Of a DNA stretch of 15,901 nucleotides, positions 7,631 through 14,415 are shown in pieces; position 1 is the first letter of the stretch, and every line of letters begins with the position of its first letter. The stretch is taken from contig JAFRWH010000072.1 of the NCBI GenBank assembly GCA_017438085.1, positions 1 to 15,901 of the forward strand, read 5' to 3'. Source of the stretch: Bacillota bacterium. GTDB taxonomy: Bacteria; Bacillota_A; Clostridia; Peptostreptococcales; Anaerovoracaceae. The notes under the pieces were generated by a model that worked only from the letters and a program-made list of their open reading frames with translations, made no database searches and was not told the origin of the DNA. The translations under genes were made by a program, and so were the position numbers.

Positions 7631-8812
7631 ATGAACTCAAATACCAGACGTTTAGTCGCTCTTATCCAGTGCTGCATCTGCATAGGCTGCAGCACCGGAC
7701 TTATCAATAATTGCCTTGGCCTGTTCTACACCCCTATAGCAAATGATCTTGCTATAGGCAGAGGAGATATAGCCCTGATGTCCACGCTGATGAGCCTTTC
7801 GTCAGCTTTTTTCATTCAGATTGCCGCAAGGCTGATCAGGAAACTGCCTATAAGCGCCATCACCAGCTTCGGAGCTTCTGTTTCTGCTCTGTCCTGCCTG
7901 ATCCTGAGCTTTGCCGACAAGCTGCCGGTGTTCTATTTCTGCGGCGTGCTTTTCGGCCTTGGAGCCAGTTTCTTTTCCGCCCTGCCGGTCTCCATTACAC
8001 TGCGCAGCTGGTATGGGGAAAAGAATGCCTCAAAGCTGGGTCTGGCGATGGCATTTTCCGGCCTCGTTGCTGCTGTAATGAATCCCATCCTGGGAAAGAT
8101 AATCAGCGGCGGTGGTTACCAGTCTGGCTTCAGGATCATGGCCATCATTATCGTTATGGTAGCGCTGCCCTGCACCCTCACCATGAAGCTGGGCGATGAG
8201 AGCACTGAAAAGGCATCAACCAAGTCCGGTTCGGGAACCACAGACACAGTCATTGCCGCATCCACTATGCTTCTTATGATGCTGACCTGTGCGACTATCC
8301 CCATCCAGACAGGCATGAATTCTCACTTTTCGGCCTATTCCGTGAGCCTTGGCTACACTCTGGCGTTCGGAGCCACTGTCGTTTCATTTCAGAGCATCTT
8401 CAATTCAGCCTGGAAACTGGTCTTCGGCTTTATAGCGGACCATCTGGGTGTCATCAAAGCCAGCATTCTGTATGCATCGATGACTATAACAGGCTGCATC
8501 CTGCTGCTGATGTTTACAGGCATTCCGGCTGCCATTATTATAGGCGTTTCACTGTTCGCTACTGTATTTTCCATAAGTACAGTTGGTGTACCGGCTCTGC
8601 TTCAGCGGGTCGCGAAGGAGCGTTATGCAGAGGTCTACGCCAAAACGACCATAATCCAGACTGTAGGATATGCCCTCTTCACATGGCTTTACGGAAGCAT
8701 TAGCGACAAAGCAGGGAACTATCTGCCGTGCCTTATCATAGTGATCGCCGCATCTGTCTGCTGCGCGCTGCTCTTCGCGGTGCTTGGCCGGCGGATCCAA
8801 AAAGATCAATAA
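7631..8812 (+). CDS. MFS carrier, monocarboxylate/OFA-like (second of a tandem pair)
   Basis: A 393-residue, 12-segment MFS protein and obvious paralogue of the preceding gene. Shared blocks include TLRSWYGEKNASKLG, FSG.., GGGYQSGFR, TGMNSHFS and SISDKAGNYLPCLII. The N-terminal cysteines fall at exactly the same positions (14, 15, 17, 20, 28). The two differ most in helices 2-4, 7 and 9-10 and in the central loop, which here is a Ser/Thr/Gly-rich linker. That suggests divergence in substrate or kinetics after an old duplication, or that both halves form a heteromeric carrier. The Shine-Dalgarno AAGGA lies 6 nt before the ATG. An intrinsic terminator follows the stop. Confidence 0.85.
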   Translation: MNSNTRRLVALIQCCICIGCSTGLINNCLGLFYTPIANDLAIGRGDIALMSTLMSLSSAFFIQIAARLIRKLPISAITSFGASVSALSCLILSFADKLPVFYFCGVLFGLGASFFSALPVSITLRSWYGEKNASKLGLAMAFSGLVAAVMNPILGKIISGGGYQSGFRIMAIIIVMVALPCTLTMKLGDESTEKASTKSGSGTTDTVIAASTMLLMMLTCATIPIQTGMNSHFSAYSVSLGYTLAFGATVVSFQSIFNSAWKLVFGFIADHLGVIKASILYASMTITGCILLLMFTGIPAAIIIGVSLFATVFSISTVGVPALLQRVAKERYAEVYAKTTIIQTVGYALFTWLYGSISDKAGNYLPCLIIVIAASVCCALLFAVLGRRIQKDQ

Positions 8813-8838
8813 ATTCAATTCCGGATAACAACTGTCAG

Positions 8839-8866
8839 ACTGATGAGTATCTCATCAGTTTTTTTA
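8839..8866 (+). terminator. Intrinsic terminator after the MFS pair
   Basis: A perfect 9-bp stem, ACTGATGAG/CTCATCAGT, with a 3-nt TAT loop is followed by a run of Ts broken only at its end. It starts 26 nt after the second MFS stop codon, so the transporter operon and the regulator/dehydratase operon are separate transcription units. Confidence 0.88.
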
Positions 8867-8899
8867 TTGAAACAGACCGCTGCATCACTTTTTCTTTTA

Positions 8900-8928
8900 T
8901 TGACAAGCTAATTGTCTTGCTATAAACT
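8900..8928 (+). promoter_or_regulatory. Promoter of the gntR-dehydratase operon
   Basis: A perfect -35 TTGACA (8900-8905) is followed either by TATAAA at 8921-8926 (15-nt spacer) or by TAAACT at 8923-8928 (17-nt spacer). Transcription should start at about 8933-8936, giving a leader of roughly 90 nt before the gntR start codon. The start site lies inside the palindromic operator at 8932-8944. Confidence 0.65.
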
Positions 8929-8931
8929 TTC

Positions 8932-8944
8932 ATTGTCTGACAAT
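8932..8944. promoter_or_regulatory. FadR/GntR-type operator palindrome ATTGTCTGACAAT
   Basis: A perfect 6-bp inverted repeat around one base. Its core TTGTCTGACAA fits the TnGTnnnACnA pattern known for FadR-subfamily GntR regulators. It covers the predicted transcription start of the gntR promoter, so occupancy should block initiation, which implies autorepression by the adjacent FCD regulator. An additional TTGTC half-site at 8912-8916 lies between the -35 and -10. That this regulator binds here is inference from motif and position. Confidence 0.65.
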
Positions 8945-9024
8945 AAAATGGCTGAAGTTAAACACCATTTGCTGTCCTGCCCCTGAAGATACTGAACTCA
9001 CACCCCTTTCCGTACACAAATAAT

Positions 9025-9744
9025 ATGAGTAAGAGAATTATACTTTCCGATAACATCACACAGCAGCTGGAGGAACTGATCACCGGCAATATGAAGCCCG
9101 GAGACCGTCTTCCCAGTGAGATCGAACTGGCCGAACGCTTTGGTGTCAGCCGTCCTACGATACGTGAAAGCATGAAGGTCCTTGTGGCGAAGGGCCTTAT
9201 CACCAGGCGCAATGAAGGAACCTTCATCTCAGGCGAACTGCGGAAATGTCTGGTCTCACCCCTGAGTCTTCTTATAGATATGAAGATCGGGAAAGTTGAC
9301 GATCTGCTGGAACTCCGAAGCCTTCTGGAACTCGGAGCGCTGCCTGCAGCTGCGGAACGCATCACTCCTGAGATCATCCGGGCGCTCGAGCATATCAACT
9401 GGCAGATGGCAGAGCCGGGTCTTTCCGCTAAAGAACTACAGAACCTTGATATCGAATTCCACAATACAATATGTAAAGCCACCGGAAATGAAGTGCTTAT
9501 GGAACTGCTGAATGCCACGAGGCAAGTGATCGCCGGCAACCTTGAGGACGACAAAGCCGCATTTTCAGTGCTTGACGAGTCTCTTGACATACACAGTCAG
9601 CTGATCGAAGCGCTGAAGCTCCGGGACAGCAAAAAGGCGCTTGACATTATGAAGCAATATTTCACTATGACCGTCAGCCGGGATGTTTTCCCAAAATCTG
9701 ATCCGTCAGAACCTGATTACAGTGATTCCACGTCCCCCTGCTGA
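9025..9744 (+). CDS. GntR-family transcriptional regulator, FadR/FCD subfamily
   Basis: A 239-residue regulator. The N-terminal winged helix-turn-helix (about 8-70) contains LPSEIELAERFGVSRPTIRESM and the wing RRNEGTFIS. The C-terminal helical FCD domain (about 90-215) binds small carboxylates, often through a metal. Expected metal ligands are seen at D142, H146 (DIEFH) and H190, but the fourth, usually His in a MxxH context, is replaced by Tyr212 (MKQYF). The Ser/Asp/Pro-rich C-terminal tail (about 222-239) is not part of the fold. The only plausible start, ATG 9025, has no recognisable Shine-Dalgarno; an in-frame stop lies at 8959-8961. The gene stands between the MFS pair and the dehydratase and probably controls one or both according to substrate level. 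Confidence 0.93.
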   Translation: MSKRIILSDNITQQLEELITGNMKPGDRLPSEIELAERFGVSRPTIRESMKVLVAKGLITRRNEGTFISGELRKCLVSPLSLLIDMKIGKVDDLLELRSLLELGALPAAAERITPEIIRALEHINWQMAEPGLSAKELQNLDIEFHNTICKATGNEVLMELLNATRQVIAGNLEDDKAAFSVLDESLDIHSQLIEALKLRDSKKALDIMKQYFTMTVSRDVFPKSDPSEPDYSDSTSPC

Positions 9745-9797
9745 TACCGCAGCAGGAGAGCAATCAAATAAAGACCTGATAAAGGAGGACTTTTTCA

Positions 9798-11384
9798 ATG
9801 ACCAAGGCATATCCCGATTATTTCAATGATGTATTCGGACCCATCATGCAGCCTTTTTCCAGCGCACATACCGCCGGACCATGCCGCATGGGCTTTATAG
9901 CAAACTGCATATTAGGCGAAGAACCGGCAGATATAAAGATACTTATCGACCCGGCCAGCAGTTGGAATGCAACATTCGGTCTGCAGAACGAAGATCTGGC
10001 ATTTCTTTCCGGCTGCACAGGTCACCTGCCTCATGATGCTATACTGTTCCAGATGCGTGAATACTGCAAAAAGCACGATATAAGCTATGAATTCGTGTTT
10101 GAGACTCTGACAGAGAGCAAGCATCACTCTGCCGCGAAGTTTATCCTCACCGGCCGCAGCGGCAAGAGGATAGAGATAGTGGATCAGTCGCTGGGCGGAG
10201 GCCTTGTGGCTACGACATCTATCGAGGGCTATCCTCTGGATGTCCGCGGGGACGATTATGTGCTGCTGGTCTTCGATAAAAACTGCACCCTCGACCATGA
10301 AGCGATGAAAGCTGTCCTGGTTAAGGATCTGGAGCTAATTGAAGATGGTGTTTCCCAAAAGGAAGGAGCCGGCTGCATGCACTGGTTCAAGACTGCCGAT
10401 GAGCCTTCTGCGGAACACAGAGCCGCCATGGGATCACGTACGGAGCTTATCCTGCCTGTTACCACCGTTATCACCCACAATGATAAAAAGCCGCAGCTCT
10501 TCACGACCATGATAGAATGGCGCGAGCTGGCAGAAGCTCAGGGTAAGAGCCTTTTCGACATCGCAGTTGAATATGAAATGAATTCCTCCGGCTGGAGCCG
10601 CGAAGAAGTCATCGCATACATGCGCGATGTGATCAGAGTTAAAATGCACAGAGCAACTCATGCGATCTACGAAGAAAACATCACTCTTAAGAAAACCCCG
10701 TTTTCCACAGAGAATCATCTTCTTTGGAGCAATTACTGCAACAGTCATCAGCCCCTTTGCGGCGATACCATAGCCAATGTCCTGCACTATGCCTATGCAG
10801 CCATGACCGGCATACCCGGAGTAGAGTTTATCCCCGGGCCCATGGGAAGTGGCGGAGGTCTGATCTATTCGGTGCTGTATGGTGTTAAGGAAGCACGCGG
10901 TTATTCTGATGAAGATCTTCTTCGCGGTCTGTTTATAGCGGCAGGTGTCGGAGCTATTTGCTTTACCCGTTCCGAACCCGGCGGCGGCAATGTGGGCTGC
11001 ATGGGTGAAATGGGTATGTGCGGCGCAATGGCCGCAGCAGCTGTAACAGAAATGGTAGGAGGAACCGCCAGACAGGTTGAGACTTCCGCAGCCATGGCTA
11101 TGATGCTGTCGGTGGGCTGGCCCTGCGATCCCACCTCAGGCGCAAAAACAAATCCCTGCGGAGTGCGCGGACTTATGATGGTATCTATGGCTCCTGTATT
11201 TGCAGACATCTCCATGTCAGGACGCGATCAGGTATTCCCCTTCCATGAGGTCCTGGACGTAGCAGATACAGTCGGCAGAGATATGCCTCCCCAGCATCGT
11301 GCATGCAAATATGCAGGGCACTCAGGTTCTCCTACAGGCCGCGCCTGCATCGAAGCCTTCCTCAAATGGCACGAAACGCTCTGA
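9798..11384 (+). CDS. L-serine dehydratase-like Fe-S enzyme, fused beta-alpha, divergent
   Basis: A 528-residue protein of the iron-sulfur L-serine ammonia-lyase family, which converts a hydroxy-amino acid to an oxo-acid and ammonia using a [4Fe-4S] cluster. The N-terminal beta-like half has PFSSAHTAGP (19-28), the counterpart of the family's GPSSSHTxGP. The alpha-like half begins near residue 233 (LFTTMIEWRELAEAQGKSL). The three expected cluster cysteines are present: C401 (GCMGEMG), C443 (PCDP) and C454 (NPCGVR). Departures from canonical enzymes are NPCGVRG where PCIERN is usual, GPMGSGGG where APTAGSAG is usual, and about 70 extra residues over E. coli SdaA. These suggest a substrate other than, or besides, L-serine. 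The Shine-Dalgarno AAAGGAGG is very strong. It lies 53 nt after gntR with no promoter between, so it is probably cotranscribed and controlled by it. Confidence 0.85.
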   Translation: MTKAYPDYFNDVFGPIMQPFSSAHTAGPCRMGFIANCILGEEPADIKILIDPASSWNATFGLQNEDLAFLSGCTGHLPHDAILFQMREYCKKHDISYEFVFETLTESKHHSAAKFILTGRSGKRIEIVDQSLGGGLVATTSIEGYPLDVRGDDYVLLVFDKNCTLDHEAMKAVLVKDLELIEDGVSQKEGAGCMHWFKTADEPSAEHRAAMGSRTELILPVTTVITHNDKKPQLFTTMIEWRELAEAQGKSLFDIAVEYEMNSSGWSREEVIAYMRDVIRVKMHRATHAIYEENITLKKTPFSTENHLLWSNYCNSHQPLCGDTIANVLHYAYAAMTGIPGVEFIPGPMGSGGGLIYSVLYGVKEARGYSDEDLLRGLFIAAGVGAICFTRSEPGGGNVGCMGEMGMCGAMAAAAVTEMVGGTARQVETSAAMAMMLSVGWPCDPTSGAKTNPCGVRGLMMVSMAPVFADISMSGRDQVFPFHEVLDVADTVGRDMPPQHRACKYAGHSGSPTGRACIEAFLKWHETL

Positions 11385-11397
11385 TCGGGCGGTTTTC

Positions 11398-11427
11398 AGC
11401 CCCGCTTACAGCGGGGCTTTTTATTTT
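11398..11427 (+). terminator. Intrinsic terminator after the dehydratase gene
   Basis: A perfect 8-bp GC-rich stem, AGCCCCGC/GCGGGGCT, with the loop TTACA is followed by TTTTTATTTT. It ends the gntR-dehydratase transcript. Its T-tract overlaps the last codons of the convergent dprA gene. Read on the minus strand the same hairpin is followed by GAAAACC rather than a T run, so it should not terminate dprA transcription efficiently. Confidence 0.9.
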
Positions 11428-12302
11428 ACGCTGTACCGGCTTCCGCTTTTTATCACCAGGTCTTTCAGTTCCATCGCAGTCAGCAGTGGAAGGATGTCTG
11501 TCATAGGGAAACCGCATACCATAGCCATGTATTCCGCAGTGATGCCCGGATTGAGCCTTATGGCATCGTACATCATACGCTCCTCCGAGCTCATGGAGAT
11601 CTGCAGCCGGCTCGCTTTGAGCTTTGCGATACCAAGAGTTTCCTCAACTTTGTCCAGATCCATTATAGGGAAGGCTCCGTCTGCAATGAGCTTGTTGACA
11701 CCCATGCTGCCCGGCTGATTGATGTTTCCGGGCACAGCAAACACATCCCTGCCCTGCTCGAGGGCAAGGCGGGCGGTTATCATGGAGCCGCTCTTAAGCT
11801 GGCCTTCCACCACGACCACAGCCTTGGAAAGCCCGCTGATTATCCTGTTTCTGGCAGGAAAGTTGCTTTTAAAGCCGATGATGCCCGGTTCATATTCGGA
11901 TACTATAAGCCCTTTTGCAGCTATCGTTTTGTAAAGCTTTTGATTTGATTTCGGAAAGCACACATCTATGCCGGTCCCGAGGACTGCGATGGTCTTAGCC
12001 ACAGGGCTTTCAGCTCCGTCGCCCCTGTCCATGGAAAGGCAGCCCCAGTGCCCGGCTGAATCTATGCCTTCGGCCATGCCGCTTATCACAGTGACCCCGG
12101 CTGAAGATATCCTCTTGGCTATCTCACCCGCCGCCCATCTTCCGTAAGGCGAACAGCGCCTGGTGCCTACCACCGCGATGCCCGGGATCCTTAGAAGACT
12201 GATGTTTCCTATGCAGTAAAGCTGCGCAGGCGGATCCGGTATCTTCCGAAGGTGTTCCGGATAAGCATCGTCATTTCGCGTTATCTTTGTTATCTTATAC
12301 AT
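11421..12302 (-). CDS. dprA: DNA-processing protein DprA (Smf)
   Basis: A 293-residue DprA, which loads RecA on incoming single-stranded DNA during transformation and is also widespread in bacteria not known to be competent. The Rossmann-like core shows VVGTRR (44-49), SGMAEGID (74-81), FPARNRIISG (148-157), GSMITA (172-177) and GVNKLIADGA (201-210). A C-terminal winged-helix domain follows (about 230-293). There is no N-terminal SAM domain. An insertion of roughly 12 polar residues (about 90-102, MDRGDGAESPVA) separates AGHWGCL from KTIAVLGTGID, where the family is usually shorter. The start is 8 nt after the yifB stop, with no good Shine-Dalgarno, so translation is probably coupled. It is the last gene of yraN-yifB-dprA, convergent with the dehydratase. 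Confidence 0.96.
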   Translation of the reverse strand: MYKITKITRNDDAYPEHLRKIPDPPAQLYCIGNISLLRIPGIAVVGTRRCSPYGRWAAGEIAKRISSAGVTVISGMAEGIDSAGHWGCLSMDRGDGAESPVAKTIAVLGTGIDVCFPKSNQKLYKTIAAKGLIVSEYEPGIIGFKSNFPARNRIISGLSKAVVVVEGQLKSGSMITARLALEQGRDVFAVPGNINQPGSMGVNKLIADGAFPIMDLDKVEETLGIAKLKASRLQISMSSEERMMYDAIRLNPGITAEYMAMVCGFPMTDILPLLTAMELKDLVIKSGSRYSVK

Positions 12303-12310
12303 ATAGATCT

Positions 12311-13885
12311 TTACTTGAAATACTGTTCCGGGAGCCTGTAACTCAGCGCTTCCAGCAGATGCGCATCCTGTATATTGGGACTTCCTGAGATATCCGCTAT
12401 GGTCCTTGCCAGCTTCAGCACCTTATGATAAGCCCTGGCTGAAAGATCCATTGAAGCATAGGCGGCTTCCATTATGTCTCTGCCGCTTTTGTCAAGCGCG
12501 CAGAACTTTGCAATATGAGCCGGTGTCAGCTGCGAATTGGAGCTTATATCCAGCCCTTCGTATCGCTCCTGCTGAATTCTGTAAGCCTCGATCACGGCCA
12601 TCCTGAGCTCTTCGGTCCCGGTGCATCGCATCCTCTCAAGAGCTTCCTTCTCTAGATCTTTGTAAGCTATGCGCTCCATCGCTATGTGCAGATCTATGCG
12701 GTCCAGCAGGGGACCTGATATTCTTGAAATATATTGCCTGCGCTGCGTTTCCGTGCACGTACACTGCCTTACCGGATCCCCGTAATAACCGCATTTGCAG
12801 GGATTCATGGCCGTCACCAGCATGAAACGGCTTGGGTAGCTGACCGCCCCTGCCACCCGGTTTATATTCACCATGCCATCCTCCATGGGCTGCCTCAGCA
12901 CCTCCAGAGTTCTGCTGCTGAATTCGGGAAGCTCATCTAAGAAAAGCACGCCGAAATGAGCCAGGGATATCTCTCCCGGCCTCGGTTTTGGACCTCCACC
13001 CACCAGCGCTGCCGAAGATATGGAGTGATGAGGAGATCTGAAAGGCCTGTCGGTGACCAGCCCTGTTCCTGTATCCGAGCTCCAGGCAAGCCTGCCTCCC
13101 AAAAGCCCTGCTGCGCTGTAGACCTGCGTCACCTCCAGCTGTTCGCCGTAACTCAGAGGCGGCATGATGCCCGGGATGCGCTTGGCTATCATGGACTTTC
13201 CGACGCCGGGAGCGCCTATCATAAGCATGCCGTGAAAGCCCGCCGCAGCTATCTGGGCAGCCCGTTTTACAGCCTCCTGCCCCTTCACATCGCTGAAATC
13301 CGGCATGGATATCCGGCATCCATCTGCCGGTATATAGCCTGCCGCATCGAGTATTTTCAGAGGCTTTCCATCCCTAAGATACTCTATCAGCTCCATCAGA
13401 CTCTCCACAGGAGCCAGCTTCATTCCCTTTACCAGCTCCGCCTCAGCCAGATTTGCCCTTGGAAGTACCACCAGCTCAACGCCGCGTTTCTGCATGGAGA
13501 TGATCATGGGAAGAGCGCCTTCAATGGCTGTCACCCGCCCATCCAGATTCAGTTCGCCAAGAAATACCGCCTTATACAGCAGAGTTCCTTCCAGTGCCGG
13601 CAGCTGCCTGCTTGCCAGAAGTACACCCAAAGCTATAGCCAGGTCGTAATGACTCCCCTCCTTCTTCTTGTTTGCCGGAGTCAGATTCACCGTTATCCGG
13701 CTCACCGGAAACCTGCAGCCGCAGTTCAGTATAGCCGAATGGATGCGCTCCTTGGCCTCCTTCACGGCCTGATTTGCAAGTCCTACTATCACAAAATTGG
13801 GCAGTCCGTTTTCGCTGTCCACCTCAACAGTAGTCTGCTCCGCCTCAAGCCCATAAAGACTGGCTGTTTCAAGTCTTGAATACAT
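12311..13885 (-). CDS. yifB: YifB/ComM-family Mg-chelatase-like AAA+ ATPase
   Basis: A 524-residue AAA+ protein. In naturally transformable Gram-negatives ComM is a helicase that promotes branch migration during DNA integration. The N-terminal ChlI/Lon-like domain begins MYSRLETASLYGLEA, then has VEVDSENGLPNFVIVGL and VNLTPANKKKEGSHYDLAIAL. The ATPase has Walker A GAPGVGKS (about 224-231) and Walker B VLFLDE (about 313-318). A cysteine cluster, CKCG..QCTC (C363, C365, C375, C377), and GPLLDRID precede the C-terminal lid. I chose ATG 13885, which gives the standard family N-terminus and leaves AAAGGA at usable distance. The upstream in-frame ATG at 13897 abuts that Shine-Dalgarno. It lies between yraN and dprA, a common Firmicutes grouping. 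Confidence 0.95.
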   Translation of the reverse strand: MYSRLETASLYGLEAEQTTVEVDSENGLPNFVIVGLANQAVKEAKERIHSAILNCGCRFPVSRITVNLTPANKKKEGSHYDLAIALGVLLASRQLPALEGTLLYKAVFLGELNLDGRVTAIEGALPMIISMQKRGVELVVLPRANLAEAELVKGMKLAPVESLMELIEYLRDGKPLKILDAAGYIPADGCRISMPDFSDVKGQEAVKRAAQIAAAGFHGMLMIGAPGVGKSMIAKRIPGIMPPLSYGEQLEVTQVYSAAGLLGGRLAWSSDTGTGLVTDRPFRSPHHSISSAALVGGGPKPRPGEISLAHFGVLFLDELPEFSSRTLEVLRQPMEDGMVNINRVAGAVSYPSRFMLVTAMNPCKCGYYGDPVRQCTCTETQRRQYISRISGPLLDRIDLHIAMERIAYKDLEKEALERMRCTGTEELRMAVIEAYRIQQERYEGLDISSNSQLTPAHIAKFCALDKSGRDIMEAAYASMDLSARAYHKVLKLARTIADISGSPNIQDAHLLEALSYRLPEQYFK

Positions 13886-13900
13886 TCCGCGTCCCATCCT

Positions 13901-14278
13901 TTACCAACTGAAGGCGTTTTCGATATGCCTGATGTATACGCCGCTGTCCAGCCCCAGGACCTCCACTATGTCGAAGCGCGGCTGATATTTATACAGCTCC
14001 GGATGAGCCTTTCTGAAGATCTCCGCGGTAAGCGCTATGCGGCGCATCTTAGCCTTGCTGACGAACTGTGCAGGCAGACCCTTGTCAGTTCTGGTGCGTG
14101 TCTTGACCTCCGCGAATATAAGGCAGGTACCATCAGATGCCACTATATCCAGTTCTCCGATTTTGGTGCTGTAGTTTCGGTCTATTATGGTAAGACCCTT
14201 TGATGATAGATAGTCTGCAGCCTTGTCTTCTCCCCACCTGCCTCTGGTCAGATTAGAAGTTTTATTCTTTTTCTCCAT
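13901..14278 (-). CDS. yraN: YraN family endonuclease-like protein (UPF0102)
   Basis: A small PD-(D/E)xK-fold protein of 125 residues from the ATG at 14278. Family marks are RGRWGEDKAADYL near the N-terminus and the nuclease-like core GELDIVASDG..LIFAEVKTRT, giving E42, D44, E57 and K59 as the putative metal and catalytic set. Its function is not established; the neighbourhood with yifB and dprA suggests DNA processing. An upstream in-frame ATG at 14311 would add MVRFHQKAVKE. Neither start has ideal Shine-Dalgarno spacing (AAAGGA is nearly adjacent to 14278), so the start is uncertain. It is the first gene of its operon, with a good promoter at 14336-14364. Confidence 0.9.
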   Translation of the reverse strand: MEKKNKTSNLTRGRWGEDKAADYLSSKGLTIIDRNYSTKIGELDIVASDGTCLIFAEVKTRTRTDKGLPAQFVSKAKMRRIALTAEIFRKAHPELYKYQPRFDIVEVLGLDSGVYIRHIENAFSW

Positions 14279-14335
14279 TTCCTTTACCGCCTTTTGGTGA
14301 AATCTTACCATGTATTTCCATATTTTACAAGCATA

Positions 14336-14364
14336 ATTTTACCAGTTTTATACTTTAATGGCAA
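14336..14364 (-). promoter_or_regulatory. Promoter of the yraN-yifB-dprA operon
   Basis: On the minus strand -35 TTGCCA (14364-14359), a 17-nt spacer and -10 TAAAAT (14341-14336) are visible, with a predicted start near 14329. The -35 begins right at the end of the T-tract of the preceding gene's terminator, so the two transcription units are packed back to back. Confidence 0.65.
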
Positions 14365-14397
14365 AATAAAAACTCCCCTCAGTAACGAAGGGAGTTT
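14363..14397 (-). terminator. Intrinsic terminator after the phosphotransferase gene
   Basis: On the minus strand AAACTCCC pairs with GGGAGTTT around a loop of about 12 nt and is followed by TTTTATTTT. It begins about 19 nt after the phosphotransferase stop codon. It ends the nucleotidyltransferase-phosphotransferase transcript just before the yraN promoter. Confidence 0.85.
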
Positions 14398-14415
14398 GAC
14401 CGATTCTTGTTTCGT

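Noticed and set aside
8832..8842. Second operator-like site CTGTCAGACTG near the MFS terminator
   Set aside because: Only the GT-CAG-AC core fits; the outer T and A of the FadR pattern are lost and it overlaps the start of the terminator. It is noted under the operator finding but not annotated.
8948..8986. 12-codon leader peptide in front of gntR
   Set aside because: It has an ATG and a stop but no ribosome binding site, and it lies only about 12-15 nt after the predicted transcription start. It is too weak to annotate as a gene.
6384..11430. Transposon or integrase boundaries around the inserted island
   Set aside because: I looked at both junctions for matching inverted or direct repeats, tRNA fragments and transposase remnants and saw none by eye.
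12956..13879. 307-codon plus-strand open frame opposite yifB
   Set aside because: It is antisense to a clear full-length AAA+ gene, with no recognisable motif or Shine-Dalgarno.
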